Source: RGIG5579 sp045543495
GTDB lineage: Bacteria > Bacillota > Clostridia > Oscillospirales > SIG627
DNA: 13,204 nucleotides
NCBI GenBank assembly: GCA_045543495.1
Contig: JAZQMO010000030.1
Span: 1-13,204 of the forward strand
Reading direction: 5' to 3'
Program-made: the position numbers and the translations under genes
Part shown: piece after piece, positions 1-8,100 of the stretch
Position numbering within the stretch: the stretch's first letter is position 1
How the letters are laid out: each line of letters begins with the position of its first letter
Notes under the pieces: model-generated
Told to the model about the DNA's origin: nothing
Databases searched by the model: none
What the model saw: the letters and a program-made list of their open reading frames with translations, nothing else

Positions 1-37
1 AAATTTCTGTATGCAAAATTGTAATTCCCTCCACATA

Positions 38-135
38 AGGCTCCCCCGATGGGGGAGCTCCGCCATGGGCGGTGAGAGGGGGCTTTGCCATCTATTCCAA
101 CAGAACCCCCTCTCCGTCACGCCAAGCGTGCCATA
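38..135. repeat. Cluster of four short hairpins (intergenic palindromic repeat)
   Basis: Four consecutive inverted repeats are readable. An 8-bp stem pairs 40-47 with 51-58 (GCTCCCCC, loop GAT). A 5-bp stem pairs 60-64 with 68-72 (CCGCC/GGCGG). A 9-bp stem pairs 74-82 with 106-114 (GAGAGGGGG/CCCCCTCTC). A 5-bp stem pairs 118-122 with 126-130 (CACGC/GCGTG). No ribosome site or plausible protein is associated. From memory, strings of this type (CCCTCTCCGTCACGCC) recur between genes in gut Clostridia; this window holds only one copy, so its repeat status is inferred from that resemblance. Confidence 0.6.
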
Positions 136-320
136 CACTCCTTGATACCGTAATTCTGCCATCGCCATTCGGCTCGGCACAATCGGGTATCGGCGGTCGA
201 AAACGCATCGAAAAAGACTCCCCGTGTCTTTTTCTCGGTTTCCGCTCCCACGGGGCGAGGCTCTATGGTGCGAAATCTTTTCTTTGTGCCACGAGGCAAA
301 GGCGGCAAAGACCACAACCT
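136..320. other. Gene-free stretch, function unknown, one terminator-like hairpin
   Basis: Short open frames exist on both strands but none has a ribosome site, a recognisable domain or a plausible composition; they are rich in Arg, Pro and Gly as expected from read-through of GC-rich repeats. The only clear structure is an 8-bp hairpin pairing AAAAAGAC (211-218) with GTCTTTTT (226-233) around a 7-base loop. The stretch joins the hairpin cluster on its left to a palindromic unit on its right, so it may be part of one larger intergenic element. A structured RNA cannot be excluded, but nothing positive supports one. Confidence 0.35.
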
Positions 321-322
321 GC

Positions 323-348
323 GGGCCGTCGGGGACGTCGGCCCCTAC
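323..348 (+). repeat. Palindromic unit U1 (GGGCCGTC...GGCCCCTAC type)
   Basis: It begins GGGCCGTCGGGG, continues ACGTCGGCCCC and ends in CTAC. The core is the same as the unit at 12970-12994, but the flank after CTAC (CAAATG) differs from the usual CTACGGGTTGG. It lies in plus orientation, opposite to units U2 and U3 just to its right. Confidence 0.75.
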
Positions 349-453
349 CAAATGTAAAAATTTTTTACCTTTTTGTCTCTAACCAATTTTGATATAATTC
401 TCTCTTTTTCAATGATCATTTTGATTTGCTCGGTAAAATAATATCACCAATTC

Positions 454-480
454 GTAGGGGCTGACGTCCTCGACAGCCCG
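454..480 (-). repeat. Palindromic unit U2 (inverted)
   Basis: On the minus strand this reads CGGGCTGTCGAGGACGTCAG then CCCCTAC. Compared with U1 and U6, both outer arms carry a change (GGGCTG with CAGCCC instead of GGGCCG with CGGCCC), so the stem pairing is preserved. The flank TACGAATTGGTGATATTA matches the flank of unit U8 at the far right end of the window. Confidence 0.75.
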
Positions 481-544
481 AGCAAAATTCTCTTTTTTGC
501 AAAATAGATTTCTGTTTGCCAAAATTTGAAATTCGCACCAATCC

Positions 545-570
545 GTAGGGACCGGCGTCCCGACGGTCCG
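545..570 (-). repeat. Palindromic unit U3 (inverted)
   Basis: On the minus strand it reads CGGACCGTCGGGACG then CCGGTCCCTAC, followed by GGATTGGTGCGAATTTC. The arms GGACCG and CGGTCC differ from U1 but still pair. The linker after it matches that after U6 (TTGGTGCAAATTTCAAATTT). Confidence 0.75.
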
Positions 571-579
571 TTGCAAAAA

Positions 580-618
580 AGAAAAAAAGCAACGGGAAAA
601 TACATTCCTGTTGCTTTT
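580..618 (-). terminator. Rho-independent terminator downstream of ddl
   Basis: A 10-bp stem pairs 589-598 with 605-614 (one G-U pair) around a 6-base loop. On the minus strand it is followed by seven Ts and a further T-rich run. It is the best terminator for the minus-strand ddl operon, about 110 bp past the ddl stop. The same arm, GCAACAGGAA, forms the terminator at 10117-10141. Confidence 0.75.
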
Positions 619-725
619 ATATTTTATACCTGAAAAGTTTTTGGAGGTGCAGGACCCTTTTTTCAAAAAGGGTCTTGCAATAAACCCAAAAGCTTTTTGC
701 CTGCTTTTTTCACGAAAAAAGTAGG

Positions 726-1655
726 TTATTGTTCCAGAGCAAGCTCCACCAAGCGCCGTACCAGCTGAGGGAAGGAGATCCCCGCAAAGGCGGCGGCATC
801 GGGAAAAAGACTGGTCTCGGTCATTCCGGGCGAGGTGTTGATCTCAATCACAAAGGCCTCGCCCTCCCCGTCCAGCATCACATCCACACGGGAAAACCCA
901 CGGCACCCCGTGGTAAGATAAGCCTGCTTGGCAATCTCGGAAACTTGGGAAAGCTGAGCCTCGGTCAAGCGTGCAGGCAAAATGTGATGGCTCTGACCGG
1001 GGGTGTATTTGGAGGCGTAATCGTAAAATTGCCCCTCCGATACAATTTCAATGGTGGGCAGAACCGTCAGGGAGTCATTTCCCATAATGGGCACGGTCAA
1101 TTCCATTCCCGACAGGAATTTTTCTGCCAAAATATCGTCTCCGTAAGCGTAGATCTCCGAAAGACCTGCCTCGGCCTCCTCCAAGGACCCGGCAATCACC
1201 GTTCCGATACTGCTGCCCTGACGGCTCGCCTTCAATACCACGGGAAGCCCAAGGCGCTCCACCGCCTCGGCAGCCGCCTTTTTGGGATCCTCTCCACACT
1301 TAATGAACATAAATTCAGGGGTAGGTACCCCGCTCAGGGCCAACACCTTCTTGGTCAGGATCTTATCCATACAAATGGCACTTGCGGCAATCCCCGGCCC
1401 TGTGTAGGGAATCCCGAGCCACTCCAAATACCCTTGAATGGCGCCGTCCTCCCCGCCGAGCCCGTGGAGCGCAATAAAAGCGCAATCCGCCCCCGCACCC
1501 GCAATTGCTTCGGGCCCGTCCACGGCGGGATCCAGCTCGGTCACACGAAAGCCCGCTTCCTTCAAAGCCTCGGCCACCGCCTTACCGCTGCGGAGGGAAA
1601 CCTCCTTCTCGGTGCTTTTTCCCCCTCGGAGAACCAGTACATGTTTTGCTTTCAT
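726..1655 (-). CDS. ddl: D-alanine--D-alanine ligase
   Basis: Joins two D-alanines with ATP to make the dipeptide that ends the peptidoglycan stem; cytoplasmic ATP-grasp enzyme. At 309 residues it has the normal family length. Visible motifs are the N-terminal GGKSTEKEV (11-19), HGLGGEDGAIQG (64-75), YTG (84-86), the glycine-rich KASRQGSSIGTV ATP-grasp loop, the FYDYASKY omega-loop segment, SRVDVML and the metal-binding EINTSPGMTETSL. A tyrosine, not phenylalanine, in the omega loop fits a D-Ala-D-Ala rather than D-Ala-D-Lac enzyme (family knowledge). I chose the ATG at 1655 because the family's first beta strand follows at once. An in-frame TTG at 1694, overlapping the upstream stop and preceded by AAGGGTG, would add 13 residues and cannot be excluded. 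It is the last gene of the queT transcript; a terminator follows at 580-618. Confidence 0.96.
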   Translation of the reverse strand: MKAKHVLVLRGGKSTEKEVSLRSGKAVAEALKEAGFRVTELDPAVDGPEAIAGAGADCAFIALHGLGGEDGAIQGYLEWLGIPYTGPGIAASAICMDKILTKKVLALSGVPTPEFMFIKCGEDPKKAAAEAVERLGLPVVLKASRQGSSIGTVIAGSLEEAEAGLSEIYAYGDDILAEKFLSGMELTVPIMGNDSLTVLPTIEIVSEGQFYDYASKYTPGQSHHILPARLTEAQLSQVSEIAKQAYLTTGCRGFSRVDVMLDGEGEAFVIEINTSPGMTETSLFPDAAAFAGISFPQLVRRLVELALEQ

Positions 1656-1686
1656 AATCGGATCCAATCTGTTTTTTTCTTTCAGT

Positions 1687-2301
1687 TTATGCAAAAGGGG
1701 TCACCCTTGCCACCTGCGGGAAGAAATCCTCCAAAAAATTTCGGAACGCCCGCAGACTCCTCTCCGTAAAGCGGAGCACCACCTCATCGGTAAAAATCTC
1801 CGATTCCTCCAAACGGGTGGAAATGTGAAACTCGCAGTTGAACTGCAAAAACGCCTCGATTTCAGCCTGAGGCAAAGCCAAAACGCTTTGGTAAAGAGAA
1901 GGCTTAGCCTCCCGCAAGCGAAGCCAGGTGGCCTTGGCATCCTTCATATACAAATAAGCACGGGAGCCCGCCTTTTTCAATTCCTTGCGGTAATCCAAAA
2001 ACCAGCTTTCCCCCTCGTAGCTTCGGCGGTGGGCGGACTGCGGGCCGTTGTCCCACAGATAATCCAAATACAGGTGAAAAAGAGCGCCCAGATCAAAGTC
2101 CCGCTCAAGAGATAGCGTGTGACCCAAACGGATCAAGGAAGAAAGCCGCTCCTCCTGCGGAATATCACGCAGGTGCAGGTGATCCTTCTTTTCTCGGTCC
2201 GAATCCAGACAGTCGGGCAGAATGGTGCCCAGTAAAAAGGCATCGGAGGGATCGGCAAGGAGCCGAGACCCCGCCAAAAGGTGCATCATGGTAGCAGGCA
2301 T
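1687..2301 (-). CDS. Zinc-dependent phospholipase C-like protein (uncharacterised)
   Basis: A 204-residue soluble protein with no signal peptide. The N-terminus MPATMMHLLAG, the LGTILPD segment (D30) and spaced histidines and aspartates (H7, D30, H41, H43, H61, H76, D80) resemble the bacterial family annotated as zinc-dependent phospholipase C-like, in which such residues bind metals. The match is from memory of the family pattern, so substrate and activity are unknown; a metal-dependent hydrolase is the cautious reading. The ATG at 2301 lies 6 bp after the queT stop, and the ribosome site GAGGA overlaps that stop (TGAGGATTTATG), so translation is probably coupled to queT. It ends 31 bp before the ddl ATG. 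Nothing points to phospholipid degradation by context. Confidence 0.6.
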   Translation of the reverse strand: MPATMMHLLAGSRLLADPSDAFLLGTILPDCLDSDREKKDHLHLRDIPQEERLSSLIRLGHTLSLERDFDLGALFHLYLDYLWDNGPQSAHRRSYEGESWFLDYRKELKKAGSRAYLYMKDAKATWLRLREAKPSLYQSVLALPQAEIEAFLQFNCEFHISTRLEESEIFTDEVVLRFTERSLRAFRNFLEDFFPQVARVTPFA

Positions 2302-2307
2302 AAATCC

Positions 2308-2790
2308 TCACTTCAAATGTTTTTCAATGGGAGCAAGTGCCCGACGAAACCAATAGCCAAACAGGCCCACACTCACGCTCTGCCCCACCAAAAAGGAGAA
2401 GAAGAGAAGAAGAAAGCCGCTTTCTTGGAATCCGTACACATAGTACAAAATGGGCGGGATCACCACGGCATTGGATACAATGGGGCAAAGATAAGGGAAA
2501 AGCTTATGCTTTCGGGTGCAGTAGCTTCCCAGCGCCCCCAAAAGGGTGGCAAGGGAGCCGAAGATCACATCCGGCAAAGCCGCTCCGCATAAAAGATTGG
2601 CCGCAAGACAGCCCACGAACAGGCCGGGAACGGCCGCAGGGGTCAGAATGGGCAAAATCGTCAGCGCCTCGGAAATGCGAAATTCAAAGGGGCCGACGGC
2701 AAGCCCGAATACGGCGGATAACAGGGTCAGTGCGGCGTACAGTGCGCCGATCACGGCGGCAAGGGTCAGGTATTTTGTGCGTTTGGTCAT
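2308..2790 (-). CDS. queT: QueT-family queuosine precursor transporter
   Basis: A 160-residue membrane protein of the QueT/COG4708 family, thought to be the substrate-binding S component of an ECF transporter for queuosine precursors such as preQ1. Evidence: about five hydrophobic segments, the family signature FEFRISEALTILP (35-47), GLFVGCLAAN (56-65) and PDVIFGSLATLLGALG (73-88), and a basic C-terminus. Length is typical. The ATG at 2790 has GGAG six bases upstream. Upstream are a sigma-A promoter and a preQ1-I riboswitch whose 3' end contains that GGAG, which independently supports the substrate. No ECF energising genes are in the window, so it presumably uses shared EcfA/EcfT modules encoded elsewhere. 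The next gene starts 6 bp after its stop. Confidence 0.92.
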   Translation of the reverse strand: MTKRTKYLTLAAVIGALYAALTLLSAVFGLAVGPFEFRISEALTILPILTPAAVPGLFVGCLAANLLCGAALPDVIFGSLATLLGALGSYCTRKHKLFPYLCPIVSNAVVIPPILYYVYGFQESGFLLLFFSFLVGQSVSVGLFGYWFRRALAPIEKHLK

Positions 2791-2796
2791 AGTTTA

Positions 2797-2838
2797 CTCC
2801 GTAGTTTTGTTTTTGGTGAGGATGGTTTCGAACTCACC
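2797..2838 (-). ncRNA. PreQ1-I riboswitch controlling queT
   Basis: On the minus strand, P1 is GGTGAG paired with CTCACC (6 bp). It encloses the loop TTCGAAACCATC and is followed by the A-rich tail AAAAACAAAACTACGGAG. Stem, C-containing loop and A-rich 3' tail match the preQ1 class I H-type pseudoknot. The loop TTCG can pair with CGGA of the tail, which includes part of the ribosome site, so ligand binding would hide the GGAG and lower translation. The gene controlled is a QueT transporter, the expected target. A bare hairpin is the alternative, but context and tail sequence argue against it. Confidence 0.82.
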
Positions 2839-2855
2839 GCCCGAAGGCAAAGGGT

Positions 2856-2884
2856 ATTGTATCACACCTCGGGCTTTATTGCAA
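2856..2884 (-). promoter_or_regulatory. Sigma-A promoter for queT, inside the comM operon
   Basis: TTGCAA (2879-2884) and TACAAT (2856-2861) are separated by exactly 17 bp on the minus strand. The -35 box reaches into the last codons of the upstream membrane-protein gene. The predicted transcript start, near 2849, lies about 11 bases before the riboswitch stem, so the aptamer opens the mRNA. Confidence 0.8.
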
Positions 2885-3328
2885 CCTTTCTTCCGAAAGC
2901 TTTTTTACCTCCTCCAGAAGGAGGGCTTTTTCTTTTGGAGAGGGGATCAGGGCAAAGAGAAGCACTGCGATCCCGGGGATCAAAAAGACAAGGGAAAAAA
3001 GGGTCTCGGTGAAAACAAGAGCCCCGCCCGCCCACAAAAGCAGAAGCCCCCACAGGGAAAACAGTGCTACGGCGACTCGGGGCCTTGCGGCAAACAGGCG
3101 CAGGGTGGCCCTGTCACCCGATTGTGTCAGGCGGCCGTAAAGGGTGGTGGCAAGCAGGGGAAAGATCCCCCTTCTGCGACGGTACAGAATAAAGTGATCG
3201 CCCCGCCGCCGTCCCAAAAATCTTGTGTCCTCCGCCGCCGTAAAGCGGGCGAGAGGAGAGGCGGAAGGAATCCTTTTATCAAAGCTGCGGAGCCATTTTT
3301 CCGCAGAACAGGAAAGAGTAAGCTTCAT
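2876..3328 (-). CDS. Uncharacterised two-helix membrane protein
   Basis: 150 residues. Residues 1-80 are polar and basic and probably cytoplasmic, with the segment LGRRRGDHFILYRRRRGIFPLL followed by YGRL. Two hydrophobic helices at about 83-106 and 108-129 form a hairpin, and a charged C-terminus (131-150) looks helical. The pattern of a short soluble beta-rich domain followed by two helices recalls widespread uncharacterised membrane proteins in Firmicutes, but I cannot name a family. The ATG overlaps the comM stop by 4 bp (ATGA), so the two are translationally coupled. Its stop lies at the -35 box of the queT promoter. No functional link to ComM is known to me. Confidence 0.75.
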   Translation of the reverse strand: MKLTLSCSAEKWLRSFDKRIPSASPLARFTAAEDTRFLGRRRGDHFILYRRRRGIFPLLATTLYGRLTQSGDRATLRLFAARPRVAVALFSLWGLLLLWAGGALVFTETLFSLVFLIPGIAVLLFALIPSPKEKALLLEEVKKLSEERLQ

Positions 3329-4854
3329 GATGAAAAATACTTCTCAGAGGAGGTGCGGTATTGCACGGCCTCCAGAATATGCCTTTCTGAAATGATCTCG
3401 GCGCCCTCCAGATCCGCCACCGTGCGGGCAATGCGCAAAATGCGATCGTGCCCTCGGGCCGACAGATTCAAAGCCTCAAAGCTTTCCCGCAGGGCTTCCC
3501 GTGCGCTCTCGTCCATTTGGCAGAGCTTTGCGGTGAGGGTTCCCGTCATTTGCCCGTTGGAGCGAACGCCGTATTCTTTTCCGCGCTCAATGGCCATCTT
3601 TCTTGCCTTCTCCACTCTTCTGCGAACGACCTCGCTGCTTTCAGCCTCTCCCTCGGCGTGGAGCTCGTCAAAGCTCAGGGCGGGCACCTCCACCCGCAGA
3701 TCAATGCGATCAAGCAGAGGTCCCGAGATCTTGCCCAAATATTTTTCCACCGCATTTTTCGTGCAGGTGCAGGGATGGGTGGGATCTCCCCAGTAGCCGC
3801 ATGGGCAGGGGTTCATGGCACACACCAGCATAAAATCCGCAGGGAAGGTCATTTTCCAAGCGGCACGGGTAATGGTAATGCACCGATCCTCCAAGGGCTG
3901 ACGCAAAATTTCAAGACTCCGCTTTTCAAATTCGGGCAATTCATCCAAAAACAGAACCCCGTTGTGAGAAAGAGAAAGCTCTCCCGGCTGAGGGGTAGCC
4001 CCGCCGCCGGAAAGCCCCGCAAAGCTCATGGTGTGGTGAGGGGAGCGAATGGGCCGCCGGGTGATCAGAGCGGTGTCGGGAGGCAGAGTGCCGCCCGCCG
4101 AGTGAATGGCGGTGGTCTGCAGCATTTCCTCAAAACTCATTTGGGGCAGGATCCCCGCCAAGGCCTTGGACAGAAGGCTCTTGCCGCTGCCGGGCGGCCC
4201 CACGAGAAGGAGATTTAAATTCCCCGCCGCCGCAATTTCCAGCGCCCGCTTTGCCACCTCCTGCCCCTTGATGTGGGCAAGATCCACGGCGGGCCGCCCG
4301 CTTTTCAGGCTTTCCTCCAAGGAAAATTCGGTGGGGGAGAGAAGCTCCTCTCCCGTCAGATGGCGCAGAATTTGGGAAACGTTTTCCACTCCGTAAACGC
4401 AGATCTCGGAGATCACACTGCATTCCTTTTCGTTTTCCTTGGGCACAAAGATCATGTTCGCCCCTGCATCCCGCAGAGCCATGGCACGGCACAGTGCACC
4501 GCTGCCGCCACGCAGAGAGCCGTCCAATCCCAATTCCCCGAAAAAGGCACAGCCCTCGGGGATCCGATCCTTCAGACAGGTGCCCGAAAGCAGGGCCATA
4601 AGAATGGGCAGATCAAAGCCGCTTCCCTGCTTTTTCCGATCGGCGGGAGCAAGGTTCACCGTCACCCCGCCACGGGGCAGAGGCAGAGAAAGAGACCCCG
4701 CCGCCGCTGAGATACGGCTGAGGGATTCCTTTACCGCCGCATCGGGCAGACCGATGATGTTGGTTTCGGGAAGCCCTCGGGTAAAGGCGGCCTCCACCGT
4801 CACTCCGAAGCCCTCCAGACCCCAAAGGGCCGCAGACAGAATTTTAACGATCAA
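3325..4854 (-). CDS. comM: ComM/YifB-family AAA+ ATPase (Mg-chelatase-like)
   Basis: At 509 residues it has the usual length for this family. An N-terminal Lon-protease-like/ChlI fold (about 1-170, with GLPETNIIGLPDAAVKES and PADRKKQGSGFDLP) precedes the AAA+ core with Walker A GPPGSGKS (219-226), Walker B LFLDE (301-305), RSPHHTMS (270-277) and the LLDRID arginine segment (380-385). A Cys cluster, C350, C352, C362 and C364, could bind zinc. In Vibrio, ComM is a helicase that promotes branch migration during natural transformation; in Clostridia its role is untested. The start is TTG at 4854, with GGAGG (4865-4869) ten bases upstream; the family N-terminus MxVKxxSAAL fits. It leads the minus-strand gene group and overlaps the next gene by 4 bp. 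The partner dprA is not adjacent. Confidence 0.94.
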   Translation of the reverse strand: MIVKILSAALWGLEGFGVTVEAAFTRGLPETNIIGLPDAAVKESLSRISAAAGSLSLPLPRGGVTVNLAPADRKKQGSGFDLPILMALLSGTCLKDRIPEGCAFFGELGLDGSLRGGSGALCRAMALRDAGANMIFVPKENEKECSVISEICVYGVENVSQILRHLTGEELLSPTEFSLEESLKSGRPAVDLAHIKGQEVAKRALEIAAAGNLNLLLVGPPGSGKSLLSKALAGILPQMSFEEMLQTTAIHSAGGTLPPDTALITRRPIRSPHHTMSFAGLSGGGATPQPGELSLSHNGVLFLDELPEFEKRSLEILRQPLEDRCITITRAAWKMTFPADFMLVCAMNPCPCGYWGDPTHPCTCTKNAVEKYLGKISGPLLDRIDLRVEVPALSFDELHAEGEAESSEVVRRRVEKARKMAIERGKEYGVRSNGQMTGTLTAKLCQMDESAREALRESFEALNLSARGHDRILRIARTVADLEGAEIISERHILEAVQYRTSSEKYFSS

Positions 4855-4967
4855 TTTAGTAAGTCCTCCGAAAACACTTTAAAAAGTAAAGTAAAGATGA
4901 AAGTACACAAAAGAAACGAAAGCCAAGATCAAACGGGTTTTTCTCTCAAATCGCTCCTTTTTTTCAC

Positions 4968-4996
4968 ATTGTACCACATTTTTCTTCCGAATGCAA
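4968..4996 (-). promoter_or_regulatory. Sigma-A promoter for comM
   Basis: On the minus strand TTGCAT (4991-4996) and TACAAT (4968-4973) are separated by 17 bp. The predicted start near 4961 gives a leader of about 107 bases before the TTG start codon. Confidence 0.75.
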
Positions 4997-5056
4997 AAAA
5001 ACCGCTTTTTTCCTGAAAAAAAGATCGTTTTTTTTGGAAAAACATTGTTTTTATTC

Positions 5057-5085
5057 TTTACATTTATTTTTATCGGTGTTATAAT
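5057..5085 (+). promoter_or_regulatory. Sigma-A promoter for nifJ
   Basis: TTTACA (5057-5062) and a perfect TATAAT (5080-5085) are separated by 17 bp. The transcript would start near 5092, leaving a leader of about 35 bases with AAGGAAG (5110-5116) ten bases before the ATG. Phased A/T tracts lie immediately upstream of the -35 box and could act as an UP element. The strong promoter fits the high expression expected of this enzyme. Confidence 0.85.
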
Positions 5086-5126
5086 ACACAAGGAAATTTA
5101 GATTTCAGAAAGGAAGTTTTAAGTCT

Positions 5127-8100
5127 ATGGTTACAAGAAAGAAAATGTCCATGGATGGTAATACCGCTGCGGCACACGTATCCTATGCGTTCACCGAAGT
5201 GGCTGCCATCTACCCCATTACCCCCTCCAGCGTAATGGCAGAGCTGACCGATGCTTGGTCCGCCACCGGCCTTCGCAACATCTTCGGCGAAAAGGTTAAG
5301 GTTACGGAAATGCAGTCTGAGGCAGGCGCTGCCGGTACCGTTCACGGCTCCTTGGGCGCAGGTGCTCTCACCACCACCTTTACCGCTTCCCAGGGTCTTT
5401 TGCTGATGATCCCCAATATGTATAAGATCGCAGGTGAGCTTCTGCCCGGCGTCATTCATTGCTCCGCCCGCTGCGTTGCTTCCCACGCTCTGAACATCTT
5501 CGGTGACCACAGCGATATTTACGCTTGCCGCCAGACCGGTTTTGCGCTTCTTGCCAATACCAACCCTCAGGAGGTTATGGATCTGGGTGCCGTTGCTCAC
5601 CTGGCTGCCATTAAGGGAAGAGTTCCCTTCCTGAACTTCTTTGACGGCTTCCGCACCTCCCACGAGATCCAGAAGATCGAAGCTTGGGATTACAAGGATC
5701 TGGAAGAAATGATCGATAAGGATGCTCTGGCCGCCTTCCGTGCAAGAGCCCTCAACCCCGAATATCCCGTGCTCCGCGGTTCCGCTGAAAACGGCGATAT
5801 CTTCTTCCAGCACAGAGAGGCCTGCAACCGCTACTACGATGCTCTCCCCGAGATCGTAGAAGAGTATATGGATAAGGTCAACGAGAAGATCGGTACCAAT
5901 TACAAGCTCTTCAACTACTATGGCGCTCCCGATGCCGAAAAGGTGATCGTGGCCATGGGCTCCATCTGCGACGTTGCAGAGGAAGTGATCGATTACCTCA
6001 CCGCAAAGGGCGAGAAGGTCGGTCTTGTGAAGGTTCGTCTGTACCGTCCCTTCCGTGCCGATAAGCTCATTGAAGCCATCCCCGCCACCTGCAAGAAGAT
6101 TGCCGTTCTGGACCGTACCAAGGAGCCCGGTTCTCTGGGTGAGCCCTTGTATCTGGATGTGGTTACCGCTCTTGCAACCAATGGCAAGAATGATGTGAAG
6201 ATCGTCGGTGGCCGTTACGGTCTCGGCTCCAAGGATACTCCTCCTCAGAGCATCTTCGCAGTTTATGAAAATCTGGATGCCGCCCAGCCCAAGAACGGCT
6301 TTACCATCGGCATCGTAGACGACGTGACCGGTCTTTCTCTGGAAGAGAAGCCCGCTCCCGACACCGCTGCAGAGGGAACCATCTCCTGCAAGTTCTGGGG
6401 TCTGGGCGGTGACGGTACCGTTGGTGCAAACAAGAACTCCATCAAGATCATCGGTGACCATACCGACAAGTTCATTCAGGCATACTTCCAGTATGACTCC
6501 AAGAAGACCGGCGGTATCACCATTTCTCACCTGCGCTTCGGTGACAAGGTGATCAAGAGCCCCTACTACATTACCAAGGCAAACTTCGTTGCTTGCCACA
6601 ACTCCTCTTACATCATCAAGGGCTACAAGATCGTTCAGGACGTGAAGCCCGGCGGTACCTTTATGCTGGACTGCGGCTGGGATGCTGCTGCTCTCGAGGA
6701 GCACCTGCCTGACGATGTAAAGGCTTACATTGCTCAGAACAACGTGAAGTTCTACACCATTGATGCTACCGCCATCGCTACCAAGCAGATCGGTAACCCC
6801 AAGGTAAAGAACACCGTTCTGCAGTCTGCCTTCTTTGCTCTGGCAAACATTCTTCCCAAGGATGAGGCCATTGAGTATATGAAGAAGATGGCTTACAAGT
6901 CCTACATCAAGAAGGGCGAGGCCATTGTAGAATTGAACTACAAGGCAATCGATGCCGGCGCCAACGCTATGGTTGAGGTTTCCGTTCCCGAGGCTTGGAA
7001 GAATATCGTTCCTTCCGATAAGAAGGAAAAGGCTACCGGTAAGAGAGAGGATCTCGTGAAGTTCGTGAACGAGATCGTAGAGCCCGTTTCCCTGATGAAC
7101 GGTGACTCCCTCCCCGTTTCCCGCTTCGCTGATTGCGCTGACGGTACCTTCCCTCAGGGCGCTGCTGCTTATGAGAAGAGAGGCGTTGCCGTTACCGTTC
7201 CCGTATGGCACGAGGAAAACTGTATCCAGTGTAACAACTGTTCCTTCGTATGTCCTCACGCTGCTATCCGTCCCTTCGCTCTGACTGCAGAAGAGAAGGC
7301 CGCTGCTCCCGCAGCTACCAAGTTCTGTGCAAAGCCCGTTGTGAAGACCGATTACAGCTTCACCATGGCAATTTCTCCTCTGGACTGCATGGGTTGTACC
7401 CTTTGCGTGAAGGCTTGTCCCGTTACTGCCAAGGCAGAGAAGGACGGCAACCCCGAGAAGAAGGCCATCGAGATGGTTCCTCAGGCTACTCAGCTCTCTC
7501 AGCAGGAGCCCTTCAACTGGTGCGTTGAAAACGTTAGCGAGAAGAAGGAACTCTTCAATGCCAAGACCGTCAAGGGAAGCCAGTTCAAGCAGCCCCTGCT
7601 TGAGTTCTCCGGCTCCTGCGCAGGCTGTGCAGAGACCAGCTACGCAAGACTGATCACTCAGCTCTTCGGTGAGAGAATGTATATCTCCAATGCAACCGGT
7701 TGCTCCTCCATCTGGGGTGGCTCCGCTCCTGCAACTCCCTACACCGTAAACAACGAGTCCGGCCGCGGTCCCGCTTGGGCGAACTCCCTGTTTGAGGACA
7801 ACGCTGAGCACGGTCTCGGTATTTACCTGGGTCAGAAGACCATTCGTGAAAAGCTCATCGGTTATGTTGAGAAGCTTCTCGAGACCGTTGAGGATGCCGA
7901 TAAGAAGGCCATCATTCAGGCTTATCTGGACACCAAGGACAACGGCGCTGAGAACGAAAAGGCTACCGATGCTCTGGTGGAGATGCTGGAAAATTGCGAT
8001 TGCAAGAACGAGTGGAAGGAAAAGATCCTTGCCGAGAAAGCATACCTCTCCAAGAAGAGCGTATGGATCTTCGGTGGTGACGGCTGGGCTTACGATATCG

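Larger units (their letters stand above)
426..724 (-). repeat. Modular intergenic repeat, copy R0 (downstream of ddl)
   Basis: Read on the minus strand, this follows ddl directly. It contains a hairpin at 701-724, a 15-bp hairpin (648-662 with 665-679), the motif CCTCCAAAAACTTTT, a terminator hairpin (589-598 with 605-614), palindromic unit U3 (545-570), a linker with CAAATTTTGGCAAACAG, the motif AGAGAATTTTGCTCGGGC, unit U2 (454-480) and a tail GTGATATTATTTTACCGAGC. The same modules occur in copies R1-R3 on the plus strand. Short open frames inside it share peptide strings with frames in the other copies only because the DNA is shared. Confidence 0.8.
4855..5126. promoter_or_regulatory. Divergent intergenic region between comM and nifJ
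   Basis: This 272-bp AT-rich spacer holds the two promoters listed separately and, between them (4995-5052), six alternating A and T tracts with centres about 10.5 bp apart, which is expected to curve the DNA. A 70-codon minus-strand frame across it has no ribosome site and a Lys/Phe-rich low-complexity product, and is not called. No operator or riboswitch is seen. Confidence 0.7.

Noticed and set aside
72..392. Plus-strand 106-codon frame and the overlapping minus-strand 66-codon frame
   Set aside because: Both run through the hairpin cluster and palindromic unit, lack ribosome sites and have repeat-like Arg/Pro/Gly-rich products.
409..666. Minus-strand 85-codon frame in R0
   Set aside because: It lies wholly in the repeat, spans the ddl terminator hairpin, and shares peptide strings with frames in R1 and R3 only through common DNA.
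2790..2850. Possible tRNA T-arm because of GTTCGAAAC-like sequence
   Set aside because: No 5-bp T-stem, anticodon arm or acceptor stem can be formed; the sequence is explained by the preQ1-I aptamer loop.
4879..5091. Minus-strand 70-codon frame between comM and nifJ
   Set aside because: Low-complexity Lys/Phe-rich product from the A/T tracts, no ribosome site, and it spans both divergent promoters.
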